Positions 37,994 to 49,000 of a DNA stretch of 64,000 nt are shown piece after piece. The position numbers and the translations under genes were made by a program. This DNA comes from Paramacrobiotus metropolitanus. Taxonomy: Eukaryota > Tardigrada > Eutardigrada > Parachela > Macrobiotidae. How positions within the stretch are numbered: the stretch's first letter is position 1; every line of letters begins with the position of its first letter. Below the pieces are notes generated by a model. It worked only from the letters and a program-made list of their open reading frames with translations, searched no databases and was not told where the DNA came from. The stretch is from NCBI RefSeq assembly GCF_019649055.1, contig NW_026570366.1, forward strand, positions 186,001-250,000, written 5' to 3'.

Positions 37994-38607
37994 TAGGGTT
38001 GCCAAATACTTGGCGAAGTCGACTTATCAAGTTAATAACTCGAGTTAATCGAAAAAACTTGGAGGAAAAGTCAAGTTATTAACTTGAACTTATCCTTCCA
38101 AACCAAGTCAACGAAGTCGACTTGGTTTGTGAAACCAAGTTCTCAAGTTCTGCTTCAAGTCGACTTGCGAGTTTTTTAAAAAATTTGAGGAATTTTAAAG
38201 TAAACCGACATTTTCTGCGTTATATCTTTAAAATGTTTTGATAATGGTGTCGTACAACACACTTTCGCTGTACTGTTCCAGCCATCAACCATCAAAGTGG
38301 ATTATGACCACACGGCTGCATAGACTATATGTGCAGCCAGGAGGCAAAGCTCCGGGCGGATGACTGGAGCAGTACATGGAACGGGTGTGTGACGCCTAAT
38401 AACTCCCCTATACGCAAATTTTCGTATTACTTTTTATTCGACTTCAAGTCGCTTGAAGTCGACTTCAAGTTAATAACTTGACTTGAGTTTCCAAGTCAAG
38501 TCAAAAAAGTAAACTTGGATGTCCAAGTAATTTGAAAAGTTCGACTTTTTGTAAAAACCAAGTCGAAAGTCAAGTCAAGTTATTAACTCAAGTTTTTGGC
38601 ATCCCTA
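37994..38607. mobile_element. hAT-like non-autonomous DNA transposon (MITE), 614 bp
   Basis: The element is bounded by imperfect terminal inverted repeats: TAGGGTTGCCAAATACTTGG at the left, and TAGGGATGCCAAAAACTTGA when the right end is read on the minus strand. It is flanked by a perfect 8-bp duplication, GTTGGGGG, at 37986-37993 and 38608-38615. An 8-bp target duplication with YAGGG-type ends is characteristic of the hAT superfamily. Inside, both arms are crowded with AAGTCGACTT and CAAGTTAATAACTTG words in alternating orientation, which would fold into long hairpins. A GC-richer core lies at about 38280-38400. No transposase frame is present, so movement would need a transposase supplied in trans. 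The exact TSD suggests a fairly recent insertion. Confidence 0.88.
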
Positions 38608-38615
38608 GTTGGGGG
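38608..38615. repeat. Right target-site duplication GTTGGGGG
   Basis: Perfect match to the left duplication at 37986-37993, in the same orientation, directly abutting the right terminal repeat (GGCATCCCTA). Confidence 0.88.
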
Positions 38616-39559
38616 ATCTGAGCACCATGCAGAGACCATGCAATGTTGATGGGTCACAAAACGTACGAACGCATCTCTTTCCGCTAACGTTATCGCACAC
38701 ATTTTGGATCTTTATCGGTGCGGAACATGAGTCGAAGCAACACCGACCAGTACCGGCAAGACCGAGTACCGCAGCGTTATGCGAGGCTGCTTATTTTGCC
38801 ACCACCTGGACTTCGAACCGCTCAGACCATTCAGACCAGAAGCTTCAAGCTGGCGACCGCATGCTACGGAAAAAGGAAAGACGACTTGACCAGGAACTGT
38901 GTACATAAAAAACGAGCAACTAGAGCAATTTATACCCGCCAATTTGATATTCAACCTTAATTAAAATCAATACATTCAGCTCTGTCGTGGCACCAGATTT
39001 GCAAAACCGTAGTCTAGGTATAGCTTGCAATGCGAAACAGCAAAAAAACCGAATTCACATTTATCACTTTAATGAATGATATGGCAACGTCAGCCTTAAC
39101 CATGAAATTTCGGATACGACATGAACTGAAAATTGCCATTACACTACATAATATCGTATAAGGATGTAATAGAGCCATACTCGTACACAAATTTGATGTG
39201 CAAAAAAATATTGTACCTGTGCTGGCTGTGCATGTTGATAAGTGCAGTACACAATTATGCCGTACAAATTACTCAAATGCATTATACTCGTATATGCGAT
39301 AATAAATTAATCTGTGCGCAGAACTAGAGTAGGTAATTCTTGGATATGCCGGATTTCATGAAGGTGGTGCCACACCAAGAAGTCAGTAGGTACCGGTTAA
39401 GACCGTTAAGTTGTGACGGGGGGCATTTTTTTGTTGTTTGCCCATTTACGTTTTTGTTCCTAGTTATATGATCAAATAACTAAAAAAAGAAATGATTCGG
39501 TCGTATTAGCAGAACGGGAACTTTTGAACACGGGTCTGTGACAGAGGATAAAGGGAAGA
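38616..39559. other. Spacer between hAT-like element and GPCR duplication
   Basis: Short unrelated open frames only. The peptides around 38609-38960 are open in more than one frame on both strands and look like chance. Confidence 0.4.
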
Positions 39560-41200
39560 TAATTACACGGATACTTATATACGGCGTGGAGGCGTCTCTT
39601 GCAGTAGGGCAGAGTTTTGCAAGAACTGGAGGTATGAAGAAGTACAATATACTTTTGTGGTAGCTACACAAACGCTGCCGCGGGTGCCAGTACTTGTACT
39701 GTCCTTGTTGGACCTGCTACCAACGGGTGCCGAAAAATAGCTGTAAACTTTAGTCTGGAATTCGCAAGAGCAACCGGAACTTATGCTGGAAAGTTACAGA
39801 CTTCGATCGCTTTTCGAAATTACATCTAATTTTTGTACATCACCGTGCACAGTACATCTCGTGTCTACTGCCTGCTGCACAGGCAATGAAGGCAGCAATC
39901 TTCGTTAATAACGCAAGAAGTTCAGTATTCTGAAATCAGTGCAATGCAGCTGCAACTTGTGTTACTTGTTATTCCTGTTTTTGGAAGTTACAGGAGTGAC
40001 TGTCGCAAAAAACACGATGGGATTGCCGGGACACGACCAGTAAAATAGAAATAAAATGTGTATGATGTGCTTGGCTAGAGTATTTTGTTGACCAATAAAA
40101 TTGGTTATGTTTCCCGTTATCCAAGCAAGGAGAACAATGACAGCCATCCAAACACCTCATAATGTCGGGATTGTGATGATTGCTTCTGCAGGTAGCGGCG
40201 TACTATAGAAGAGAAAATCAACTGAAATTATTAAACGCAACGATTGGCAAAGGTTCGTAAAATATGCTATATAGCCGGGTTGCAATTTGCGTTATATAGA
40301 TATCTGTCCATAAAATGTTTTTGTTTTGTTTATGCTGTTTTTGAAAAGACAATCTATCATTAACTGCATTGCCATAGTACGTTTTGGCAATAGTAATACG
40401 ATTATCGCGCGATCGCGTACTAGGGTAATAATCTTTGATTCGATTAATAAACAGTTAGTAAACCCATTAAAACCCATGAAGTAATACTTCCAATAAAGTA
40501 CCTCTATATTACTTCATTAAGTAACCAATGTGACCAGTATAACCAATGTAATCAATAAAGGAAACATATTGCGAAACTTTGCGGCATCTGCATGCCAGGA
40601 TGCGAATCATGCGATGGCGGCAGCGATGTGATGCTGATTTCTTCAGTAACCCCCACTGTAAGACCTTCTTTAAAACGTTTCCGGTGAGAATTATCACTGG
40701 CAGCGGCGATGATTAGTATCGCACAACAACAAACAATTCCGGAATACTGCGCATCGATAAAACTTGAGTACATTTTTCTGCTCCCGCTTTATACCGCCAC
40801 AGCGCCACAAGAATAATGGGTATAGTGGGATTGGCCACACCGCAGATCAGCATGGCGACTTTTCTATCACGATGCGCACGGTAGTGCAATGGAAAGGTCA
40901 CCGCCCAAATACGGTTATCGGCCATAAGGACGTGTCCGGCTGAGGTCATGGCTTGTGAAAGCCACGCTTGTAACAAGTATAAAGTGCACCATCCGAAAGG
41001 TTCATTGAGCTGCGCATACCCGCGTATAGAAAGTACGATTGGGCAACAGGAAGGATAAGGTAATTACCTGAAGACTTGAGATCAATCTGAATGATATAAA
41101 CGCTGAAAGCCGTTTGTAGGGATTGAAGATGGAGGTAATACACGACAACAATGATGTTTAAAATTAAAGATAGTTTAATTTCGACTACCACCAGTTTACT
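39560..41200 (-). repeat. Segmental duplication, decayed copy of 46340-47870
   Basis: Matches 46340-47870 along its length by eye. Shared text includes TATATACGGCGT and GCAGTAGNGCAGAGTTTTG, then CTGCCGCGG, then TTCGCAAGAGCA, followed by the second and first exons of a GPCR gene. Homology therefore covers 3' flanking DNA as well as the gene, showing a DNA-level duplication, not a retrocopy. Confidence 0.8.
39962..41200 (-). pseudogene. GPCR pseudogene (copy A)
   Basis: A broken relative of the intact GPCR at 46662-48012. Recognisable pieces on the minus strand, from 5' to 3': TM1-TM2 (IKLSLILNIIVVVYYL then LQTAFSVYIIQI), TM3-TM4 (LQAWLSQAM, AGHVLMADNRIWAVTFPL), the loop ALWRYKAGAEKCTQ with RSIPELFVVVRY, and TM6-TM7 (MAVIVLLAWITGNI, NPIVFFATV). 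These lie in different frames: a small deletion breaks TM6 at GTGTTTGGATGG, and further shifts split TM2-TM3 and TM5. The extracellular N-terminus is missing. The intron border (CTATAG then TACGCC) is still visible near 40190, so loss of function came after the duplication. Confidence 0.85.
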
Positions 41201-41310
41201 AGTCGTAATTATACTATAGTTTATAACTTAATATCACAGTAAAAAAAGGCATAACAAATTTCTACAATAGAAATTTTTCTTCTGTTTCATCCTGGTCGGG
41301 TAGCGTTCCC

Positions 41311-41989
41311 ACTACTCAGATGGCCTTCCCCGTTTGAATGTGAAGAAATAATCGCTGCCGGAAAAACTCCTTTAATCGCTGTTGTCCGGTTGCTGCGGCT
41401 AGGTTTTTCCCCATTTTGTCAACTAGAGCCTTGCTGCCTTGGTGCCCTCTCTCCAATTAATGGCCGTAAATCTTAAACGCAGCGGGGACAAAGTCATAAC
41501 GCGGCAACAGCAAAAGATGCTTGGTCAGTTTTCCCCTTTCAGCCATTACTCCGGCGGCTCCAGCGTCCACTGATATGCGATCGACGTACGATCCGGCTAA
41601 CGTGTCCACGCAAGTCACATCAATGGCCAGTAGTTTACCACGCTCCCAAGGAACGAGGGTTATGACATCCGGTCTTTTATGGTGTTTGACAGACAAGTTC
41701 TTTGATTCCATCCTGCAGGGGATACCGGCGGTTTTCAAAACACGAGTAAACTCTCCACTTATTCCGTCGTGTCTTGGGAGTCTTCCGGGCCGAAATGTCT
41801 GCAGCGCTGACCATGCCTGCCGAGTTCATCGACGGGTTTGTCACAGACACAAGCATGCGATGGGATGATCGACGCTGCCAAACGCAATGCGACGCTGATT
41901 TGAAGTGTCACGTGTGGTATCATCCAGTAGATTGCCCAGACAAGCGGCCGGTGACTTCTACTGCAGAGGTGAGAATCTGCCATTGGCAT
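41311..41989 (-). mobile_element. Broken C-terminal remnant of a reverse-transcriptase-type element
   Basis: Minus-strand fragments match a conserved block downstream of reverse transcriptase in many invertebrate retroelement ORFs. In order they are: CVCDKPVDELGRHGQRC; RPDVITLVPWERGKLLAIDV with TCVDTLAGSYVD; AGAAGVMAERGKLTKH then YDFVPAAF; and LVDKMGKNLAAATGQQR then FFRQRLFLHIQTG. The two halves are separated by a frameshift near 41745. The last part contains in-frame stops, including TAA after KIYGH near 41458 and TGA after GKAI. No reverse transcriptase catalytic region, target duplication or poly-A tail was seen. It is a dead, 5'-truncated relic lying beside the GPCR pseudogene. Confidence 0.65.
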
Positions 41990-42488
41990 TCACGCAGCAG
42001 TGTAACTGTTACGATATCTTTACAAAGAGGATGGAATTTTGCATACAAGTATAAAATTTCAGATCTAATCTGCTCAGCCGGTCTAATTGTTAGACGGATT
42101 TGAGAAATCGTAACAGATACAATGTATCTGGTTTAATAAAACTAACCTAACCTAACTTCCACACATTTTTTCTTGTTTATTGTTATTTGTTTTGCAAGCA
42201 CAGAGCACCATTTGCTATCGCTTGTTCACCGTAAATATTTATTAATTTATCTCGTACTAGACTCGAGCTACAAGCCACGTAACATATAACAAAATTTTAG
42301 AGAAATCAAAGATGGCCAAATCTAGATTATACGAGTAGATTTTAATCATAATTATCAGTAAATGTGTGTAACCAATCGGCCAGCTGGCAGTGGGAAACTG
42401 CGGCTAAATTAAACAGCAGCACAACTGCGATGAATAAACGTAATTTAGTGGTTGAGCCATTTTATGTTATGTGCTTTTCAAAACAAAA
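41990..42488. other. Upstream flank of kynureninase
   Basis: AT-rich sequence. It holds a short CTAACCTAACCTAACTT run near 42142-42158 and no clear TATA box. I see no coding segment. Confidence 0.4.
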
Positions 42489-45400
42489 ATGGAACACGTT
42501 AATAAAACCGAAAACAATAAAGACACTTTTATAAAAGGTCTTTCTTGTACGTTTGAACTGCTTGCAAAAAGCGCTGGAATTTCATCTAAGGATCCTCAGA
42601 TTGCTCGTATTCTGGATGACAAGGATCCATTAAAAGGATTCCGGCAGCGGTTTTTCTATCCGAAAAAGTCAACTTTACCTGAAGGTAGTGAACTGTTGTA
42701 TGGTACAATGCAGCTGCAGTACAATTACTGTACTTAATTATATATAGAAGACCAATAAAAATTTGAGCGCGCTTGTTATTGTTACGTAAGTCGATACTGG
42801 TATAATTGTGTTTGAATGAGAAGCGAAATTGTGCTTAATTTGGTTCAGTGGACGGGGCCACCTGTAACCAAGAAGATGATGCCGTTTATCTCTGCGGGAA
42901 TTCTCTGGGTTTGATGCCCATTTCAACGCCGGTGTACGTGCAGCGCGAGCTGGAAAAATGGGCAAAAACTGGAGTGCACGGGCATTTTAACGGACATCTT
43001 CCGTGGGCACACTGCGATGAATACGTGGTGGATTCGTCAGCGCGTCTAGTTGGCGCACTGCCGGAAGAAGTGTGTCTTCAGAGTGGCTTATCGGTTAATC
43101 TCCATCTCTTGTTGACGGCATTCTACCGTCCGACCAAGGAACGACACAAAATCCTAATGGAACACAGAGCTTTCCCGTCGGATCATGTAATCACCGTCAT
43201 TTTGCAAAATCACACGAAATAAGCCATTAGAAATTATCTATAATCTCGTATTATATATGTTATCACTGTTGCAGTACATAGTGGCATCTCAAATTAAGCT
43301 ACATGGATACGATCCTGAGAGTGCGATAATCACGGTCACGCCTCGAGAAGTAAGCCGCCAATGTTTATAATAAATGTTTTTTTGTAGCCGTTAACCTATA
43401 AATTAACCAACCGTAACGAATGTGCAGATACCACTCGTAGGAAATTAAATGTAAGAAATAATAACATTAGGAGATTGACAAAATGGTCAGCGCTATAATA
43501 TTACGGAGTTGAAGAAACCTGATTACGCACCGATATAGCTGGTATCAGTTAATTTTGTACAGCACGTAGTTGTTTCTCTCCAGTGCACCTACAGGGTTTA
43601 TTGCAATACTTCTAAGTATGAAATTTTAGGGAAAGGAGTGCTTGGAGAAAGACGATATTTTACAAACGATTGTGAAACGGGGACAAGAAATTGCTGTGAT
43701 ATTATTCAGCGGTGTGCAGTATTATACTGCGCAATTATTTGACATGGAAAGCATTACAACCGCTGGACACGACCAGGTGCGAAGCCACTGTTAACCTTCT
43801 TATTATGACGAAGGCTAATGCTCTTGATAATTAATAGCAAAGAACAGTTTGGTCTAAAGACCCTTGTCCCTGCACGTTATTAGAGATCGCGGTACAGATG
43901 GGAAAGGAAGTTCTTTTGTTTTTTTAATAGGGATGTATAGTTGGTTTCGACCTTGCGCATACCATTGGAAATACCCATTTGCATCTTCATGATTGGAATG
44001 TGGATTTTGCCGCCTGGTGCTCCTACAAAGTGAGTATTGAATGTTAGTTACAGGCTGCTGTTCAGTTAATTAATGGCAGTCGATTGCCTCAACCGTGTAT
44101 GCCATATGCATCCTGGGCGGCTGGCAAACCAGCCCGTAATGTCACGAAATTGGTCGCATCCACGGATTTTAAACCGATTTTCTCCTTAGACTGGTATGCT
44201 AACTTCAAATGCCTGCCATTCTTGAATTTGAGAATGAAACTGTACGCGTCATGTACCAAACGGCAGAAAACAAATTTTCGTATAGAACTTTCCCGTTGGT
44301 TGTGTTTCATTTGGAACTACGGCATTTACCTCTAGTTCCAAATGCGACACAATTAACCATAAGTGGTAAGTGCCGGCTCCGTAACATGGCCTGCAACTGC
44401 AACTTCCTCCAGACGTTAATTTTCTACAATGTAACGCTCCGGTGACAATTAATAAGTTCACTTCTGGCCTTCGTTCGCTGAGATTCACAGTCTCCGTACG
44501 TTATACAAAACAGAATAAAAATATGTGCACGTAGTGACACATGATGTTGTTTGGTACTTAAACGTTACGTTAGTACGGAACCACATCTATAGAATTGTTG
44601 TATCTGTACACTACATACAGTTTGCAGGTCGAAATATAATAGCTCATTGTGGCGCGGTTGTATGTATTAATGCATTCCACTGTAATAACATTTCAGTATC
44701 TTAACTCCGGTGCGGGAGGGATAGGCGGACTGTTCCTTCATAAAAAATGGCATGCTGACGAAATGAAGAAGCAAGGTTTATCCCCACTGCCACGCTTCGA
44801 GGGATGGTGGAGCCACAAACACGAAACCAGGTTCAGGATGAACAACGGTATTTTTACCGCATCTCCTTTCACTAATAAAACCGCTGCGTATGTTCAGAAT
44901 ATAATTCTGGTGACGTGCTTTTAGAAAGTGACCTTCTTCCTGGAGCGTATGGGTTTCGTATAAATAACCCACCACCGTTGTTAGTGGCACCATTGTTGGC
45001 CAGCCTTGAGGTAAGGCGCACTGAATCTGCAGACAAATAACATACCAGCATTTACGCAGTACTGAAAAAAATGTGATATAAGTGCATTATTTAGTCGCAC
45101 CACTGTAACTATGAAATTTATCCCAGCTATAAGTAGATATAAATGTGCTGTATATCATATGAGCAAAAGAAATTAATACAGCTGCACATGTAATAATGAT
45201 CTGAACAAGTCCAGAGTAATCTCTTTTAATTGATGTTAAGTCATACTCCAGTACAACTGCACAAGTACTCGTGTAAATGTACGACAGATGAATATACATG
45301 CCGCATGCGCATTTTTGTTTAGTACAAGCCGAATTTTATTAATATATACTTGTTAAATGCTTGAAATTGTAATCTTACTAAACCCGAATTAGGCCTATTT

Positions 45401-45924
45401 GGAGATACTCGAAGATACGTATACTATTTTGAATATTGGAGTTACATGAATATCTGTGCAGGATGCCTGAAACAAACGAATAATTTTATTAAAATTCAGA
45501 TCTTCGACGAAGCTGGTATGGACAGAATCGTGGAGAAGCAACGACTGCTGACTGGCTACTTGGAGCACCTGCTCAATGCTACTGTTTGCGGGAATCGTAA
45601 CGGTTCACCTCCTTTGGTAACAATCTTCACTCCAGATGATCCAAAGGAGCGCGGCTCCCAGTTATCTTTGACATTTCGGACACCGGTCAGAAAAATTAAC
45701 CATGAACTCGAGCGGCGAGGGGTTGTGGTATGTGCATAGATTTGATCACGGAGACGTTCAAAATAATAGTGCCAAATGCCGGCAAACTGTTGCAGTGCGA
45801 TGTCCGCGAACCGTGCGTACTGAGAGTGGCGCCAGCGCCTTTATACAATTCCTTCACCGATGTTCACCGTTTCACTGCGATTTTACAAGAGGTTTTGACG
45901 GCTCTGGAAGACTCGCCTTCGTAA
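42489..45924 (+). CDS. KYNU: Kynureninase, 9 exons
   Basis: PLP-dependent cytosolic hydrolase that cleaves kynurenine and 3-hydroxykynurenine to anthranilate or 3-hydroxyanthranilate plus alanine in tryptophan degradation. Exons: 42489-42684, 42849-43186, 43275-43349, 43630-43776, 43931-44029, 44697-44847, 44925-45010, 45500-45727, 45796-45924; all phases agree, giving 482 residues (human 465). Family text includes [66 protein letters not shown], and [15 protein letters not shown], where the Lys before YLN is the Schiff-base lysine. Also seen are [42 protein letters not shown] and [11 protein letters not shown]. The ATG at 42489 is used because the frame just upstream has only a GTG. The gene lies between the decayed and intact GPCR copies and appears intact. 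Confidence 0.95.
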
Positions 45925-46340
45925 CTACGATTCCGCTGCCAAAATGGTCACTTGCACTCGGAACGTACCCAACTTCTGGGTTACGTTGTGTTTTTCTTTA
46001 AATACAGATTATACAATGTATATTTCATGTACATAAATTAGAACACGAAGACAAATGTGCCATTTCAAACAGGAAAACTTGAAATAAAAACAAAATGCAA
46101 GACTTGAATAAAGTATTGAATTTTGCAAGATTCTCTGCCCGGCAAAGTATTAACGCTAACATGCCAGCGGTCGGATTTAGGCATAATAAACGCCATTTCA
46201 AACCAGATTCATGTGTTTATGTACTATGTATGTTGGTCGTCAAGTAATTATTGATTTTTAAAGTTAGGTCATTACGAACTACGGTATATAAGGTCGCAAA
46301 ATAAAACTTGTAATGTGCCTAGATAGGAAATCAGTAATTT
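45925..46340. other. Kynureninase 3' flank
   Basis: AT-rich 3' UTR and spacer. Two AATAAA words (46083-46088 and 46107-46112) are candidate polyadenylation signals for kynureninase. No coding content was seen. Confidence 0.45.
46083..46112 (+). terminator. Candidate polyadenylation signals of kynureninase
   Basis: Two AATAAA hexamers about 160 and 185 bases after the stop codon, on the coding strand. Confidence 0.45.
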
Positions 46341-46661
46341 ATATACGGCGTCAACTGTCAAGGCGTTTGTTGCAGTAGAGCAGAGTTTTGTAAGAAGAAT
46401 TAAATGTATTTTTTATTAGCTGTACAAATGCTGCCGCGGTTGCCGGTACTTATACTGTTCTTGTTGGACCTGGTCCACGGGTGTCGAAATATTTGTGAGT
46501 TTTGTTTCGGAATTCGCAAGAGCAGCTGGAACTTGTTCTGGCTATTTACAGACTTCGATCGCTTTCTGAAATTACCTCACCGTGTACGGTGCAGGAATCC
46601 TCGTGCCCACTGCCAGCTGCAAATCCAGTTGAAGTATCTTGAAATGTCGCTGCAACTGTTT

Positions 46662-48012
46662 TTACTTGGTGTTTCTGCTTTGAGAAGATACAGGAGTGGC
46701 AGTCGCAAAAAACACTATGGGATCGACGAGACAAGAGCAGTAAAACAGATTGTGTAGGATGTACTTGGCTAGGATATTTTGTTGGCCAATAAGATTGCAT
46801 ATGTTTCCAGGCATCCAGGTAAGAAAAACGATGAGAGCCATCAGCCAAAACACTTGGTAATGTCGGGATTGTGATGGCTGCTTCTGCAGGTAGCGGCGTA
46901 CTATAGAGAGAAGATAAACTAGAGTTATTAAAAGCTATGATTCGTAAAATTCGTAAAATATCCAGTCTAACCGGGTTGCAGTTGACGTTATATAGGTCCA
47001 TAAGATGCTTATTATACTGATTTGAAAAGACAATCTAACACTGACTGCATATGTTACCATAATTAAAGTACTTGGTACATTTGTCAGTAGTAATTACGAA
47101 TAAGGCGTACTAATAATCTTCCATTTAATTAATGTAAACAGTTTTAGTAAACCTATGAAAATCAATGAAATACTTACAATAATATTATATGTATATAGAT
47201 ACTGCAAAATTGTGTAAATGCTGACCTCTCCGGCAGCTGCCAAGATGTGGTGGCGGCAGCGATGTGTTGCTGACTTCCTCAGTAACCCCCACTGCAACAC
47301 CTTGTTTAAAACGTTTCCACAGTACATAGGGAACTGCGGCGAGAATTATTACTGGCAGCGGCGATGATAAGTACCGCACAACAACAAACAATTCCGGAAT
47401 ACTGCGCATCAATAAAATTTCGGTGCACTTTTCTGCTCCTGCTTCATACCGCCACAGGGCTACGATAATACTGGGTAAACGTGTGGCAATCAATAGCAGG
47501 TTAGTCAGACCACAGATCAGCACGGCAACCTTTGTATTATGATGCGCACGGTAGCGCAATGGAAAGGCCACCGCCCAAATACGGTTAACGGCCATAAGGA
47601 CATGTCCAGCTGCGACCATGGCTTGTGTTAGCCACGCTTGTAACAAATACAATGTGCACCATCCGAAAAGGTCATTTAATCGCGCATATCCCAGTAAAGA
47701 AAACAAACGATTGGGCAAGAGGAAGGATAAGGTAATTACCTGAAGAATTAGGATTTGAATGATGTATACGTTGAAAGCCGTTTGTAAGGATTGATGGCGG
47801 AGGTAATGCACGAGAACAATAACGGTTAGAATTAAAGATAGAGTAATTTCGACTACCAGTACAGTCTGCACGATGTTATCCAGATCGGACGCAGTTGAAG
47901 CGCCGGTTGATGCAAAATCTGAATGATTGGCTGAACTATTTCGGGCGTTATTTGTCATGTTATAATGGACGATCATAATTGCTAAACCATCCGGTGTATT
48001 CTGAGAAGCCAC
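46662..48012 (-). CDS. Rhodopsin-class GPCR (copy B), 2 exons
   Basis: Seven-helix plasma-membrane receptor; the ligand is unknown. Exons on the minus strand are 48012-47226 and 46900-46662 (donor CGGAGAG then GTCAGC, acceptor CTATAG then TACGCC, phase 1), giving 341 residues. The N-terminus has NMTN, NSS and NHS glycosylation sequons. Helices visible: TM1 VLVVEITLSLILTVIVLVHYL, TM2 VYIIQILILQVITLSFLL, TM3 from CTLYLLQAWLTQAM to VLMAVNR, TM4 VAVLICGLTNLLLIA, TM5 LPVIILAAVPYVLW, TM6 VFWLMALIVFLTWMPGN, TM7 ILHNLFYCSCLVDPIVFFAT. The TM3 end reads NRI where DRY is usual, and TM7 has DPIVF for NPxxY. The conserved Trp in TM4 is not obvious. It is closely related to copies A and C; I cannot name an orthologue. 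Confidence 0.87.
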
Positions 48013-48900
48013 TATGCACCATCAGGTATGCTTGGTTGGTTGAGATAAACGTTAAAATTACAAAGTTGCAGGGGGGAAAATGAAACAGTGTCCGACCGAC
48101 TTTCATAGGTCAAATGAAAGGCAAAGAACAATCCACGGCCTGCCGAACGGGATTCCCATAAGAAACGCGACAGTAATATTTTATTAACGGGAACTAAGGA
48201 ACATACACCAACGCAGGCTTTTTAAAATTAATACTGTCACGGCAATATAGGCCATGCTACCACAATCTGCCTTAATTGAAATATTCTGTACTGCGGTTAC
48301 TCAACCGGCACAGACTATGCCGGTTGTCCTGACGCCTTTGGTAAACATCGTCGACCTTAACATGTCTTCCGGAATTAGGAAGAAGTTAATCGCTTTAACA
48401 TTTCATCCAAGAGACAGAAAGGACCAAAACGCATTGTGTAAAATAACGGTGCGATTAATCTCTTTAAATTGCACGTGAACCTTGACGAACATCGCCCCCA
48501 TACACCCGTAGATACGGCAATGCACAGTTACCATGTTGTTGTCTTCTGGCTTATGCATAACAGATCGTCAGCAAAAATCCATTACGGAGAATTCAGGCAC
48601 GCCTAATGGGCTAGTAGGTATCTAGTATCTACACCTTTGTAGTACTGCATATAATGTTTTTAAAATTACAGATGTTTACTTGACCTTACTTTTTATTATG
48701 AGCTTGGGATAAGACTTTGTAGCAACAAAGATGTTATTTTACATATTGTATTGCCCATTCCAAAACATAGGTAGCTGGTATACAAGTATCGATGATCCCA
48801 GCACTTCTTGCGCGAATTTAAAAATTTCTCACAGAGTGCATTTGAAAGGCCGCGTTGGAAATTATCCTGAAAAGATCATCAAAATCAACCGAACACAGCG
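48013..48900. other. Spacer between GPCR copies B and C
   Basis: Contains the presumed copy B promoter and the 3' region of copy C. Only a 74-codon open frame at 48254-48478 on the plus strand was seen, with no recognisable match; I regard it as chance. Confidence 0.4.
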
Positions 48901-48920
48901 TGAAACTCCAGAAACAGTGC

Positions 48921-49000
48921 CCAGTGTCTGTATGGTTACATGGTGTCTGTGCGTGGCTACACGTGCACGGTTTATGGTTACACGGTGTCTGTGTGGTGCG
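48921..49000. repeat. Minisatellite at the 3' end of GPCR copy C
   Basis: Imperfect units built on GTGTCTGTATGGTTACATG, repeated about three times (GTGTCTGTGCGTGGCTACAC, TTTATGGTTACACG, GTGTCTGTGTGG). The array overlaps the last codons of copy C and supplies its stop codon. Confidence 0.7.

Noticed and set aside
42139-42158. CTAACCTAACCTAACTT run, resembling (TTAGG)n telomere repeat
   Set aside because: Only about three units, inside a gene region beside a retroelement relic. Far too short for a telomere or a reliable interstitial telomeric site.
46404-46757. 117-codon plus-strand frame
   Set aside because: Antisense to the last exon and 3' flank of GPCR copy B; the minus strand carries TM6-TM7.
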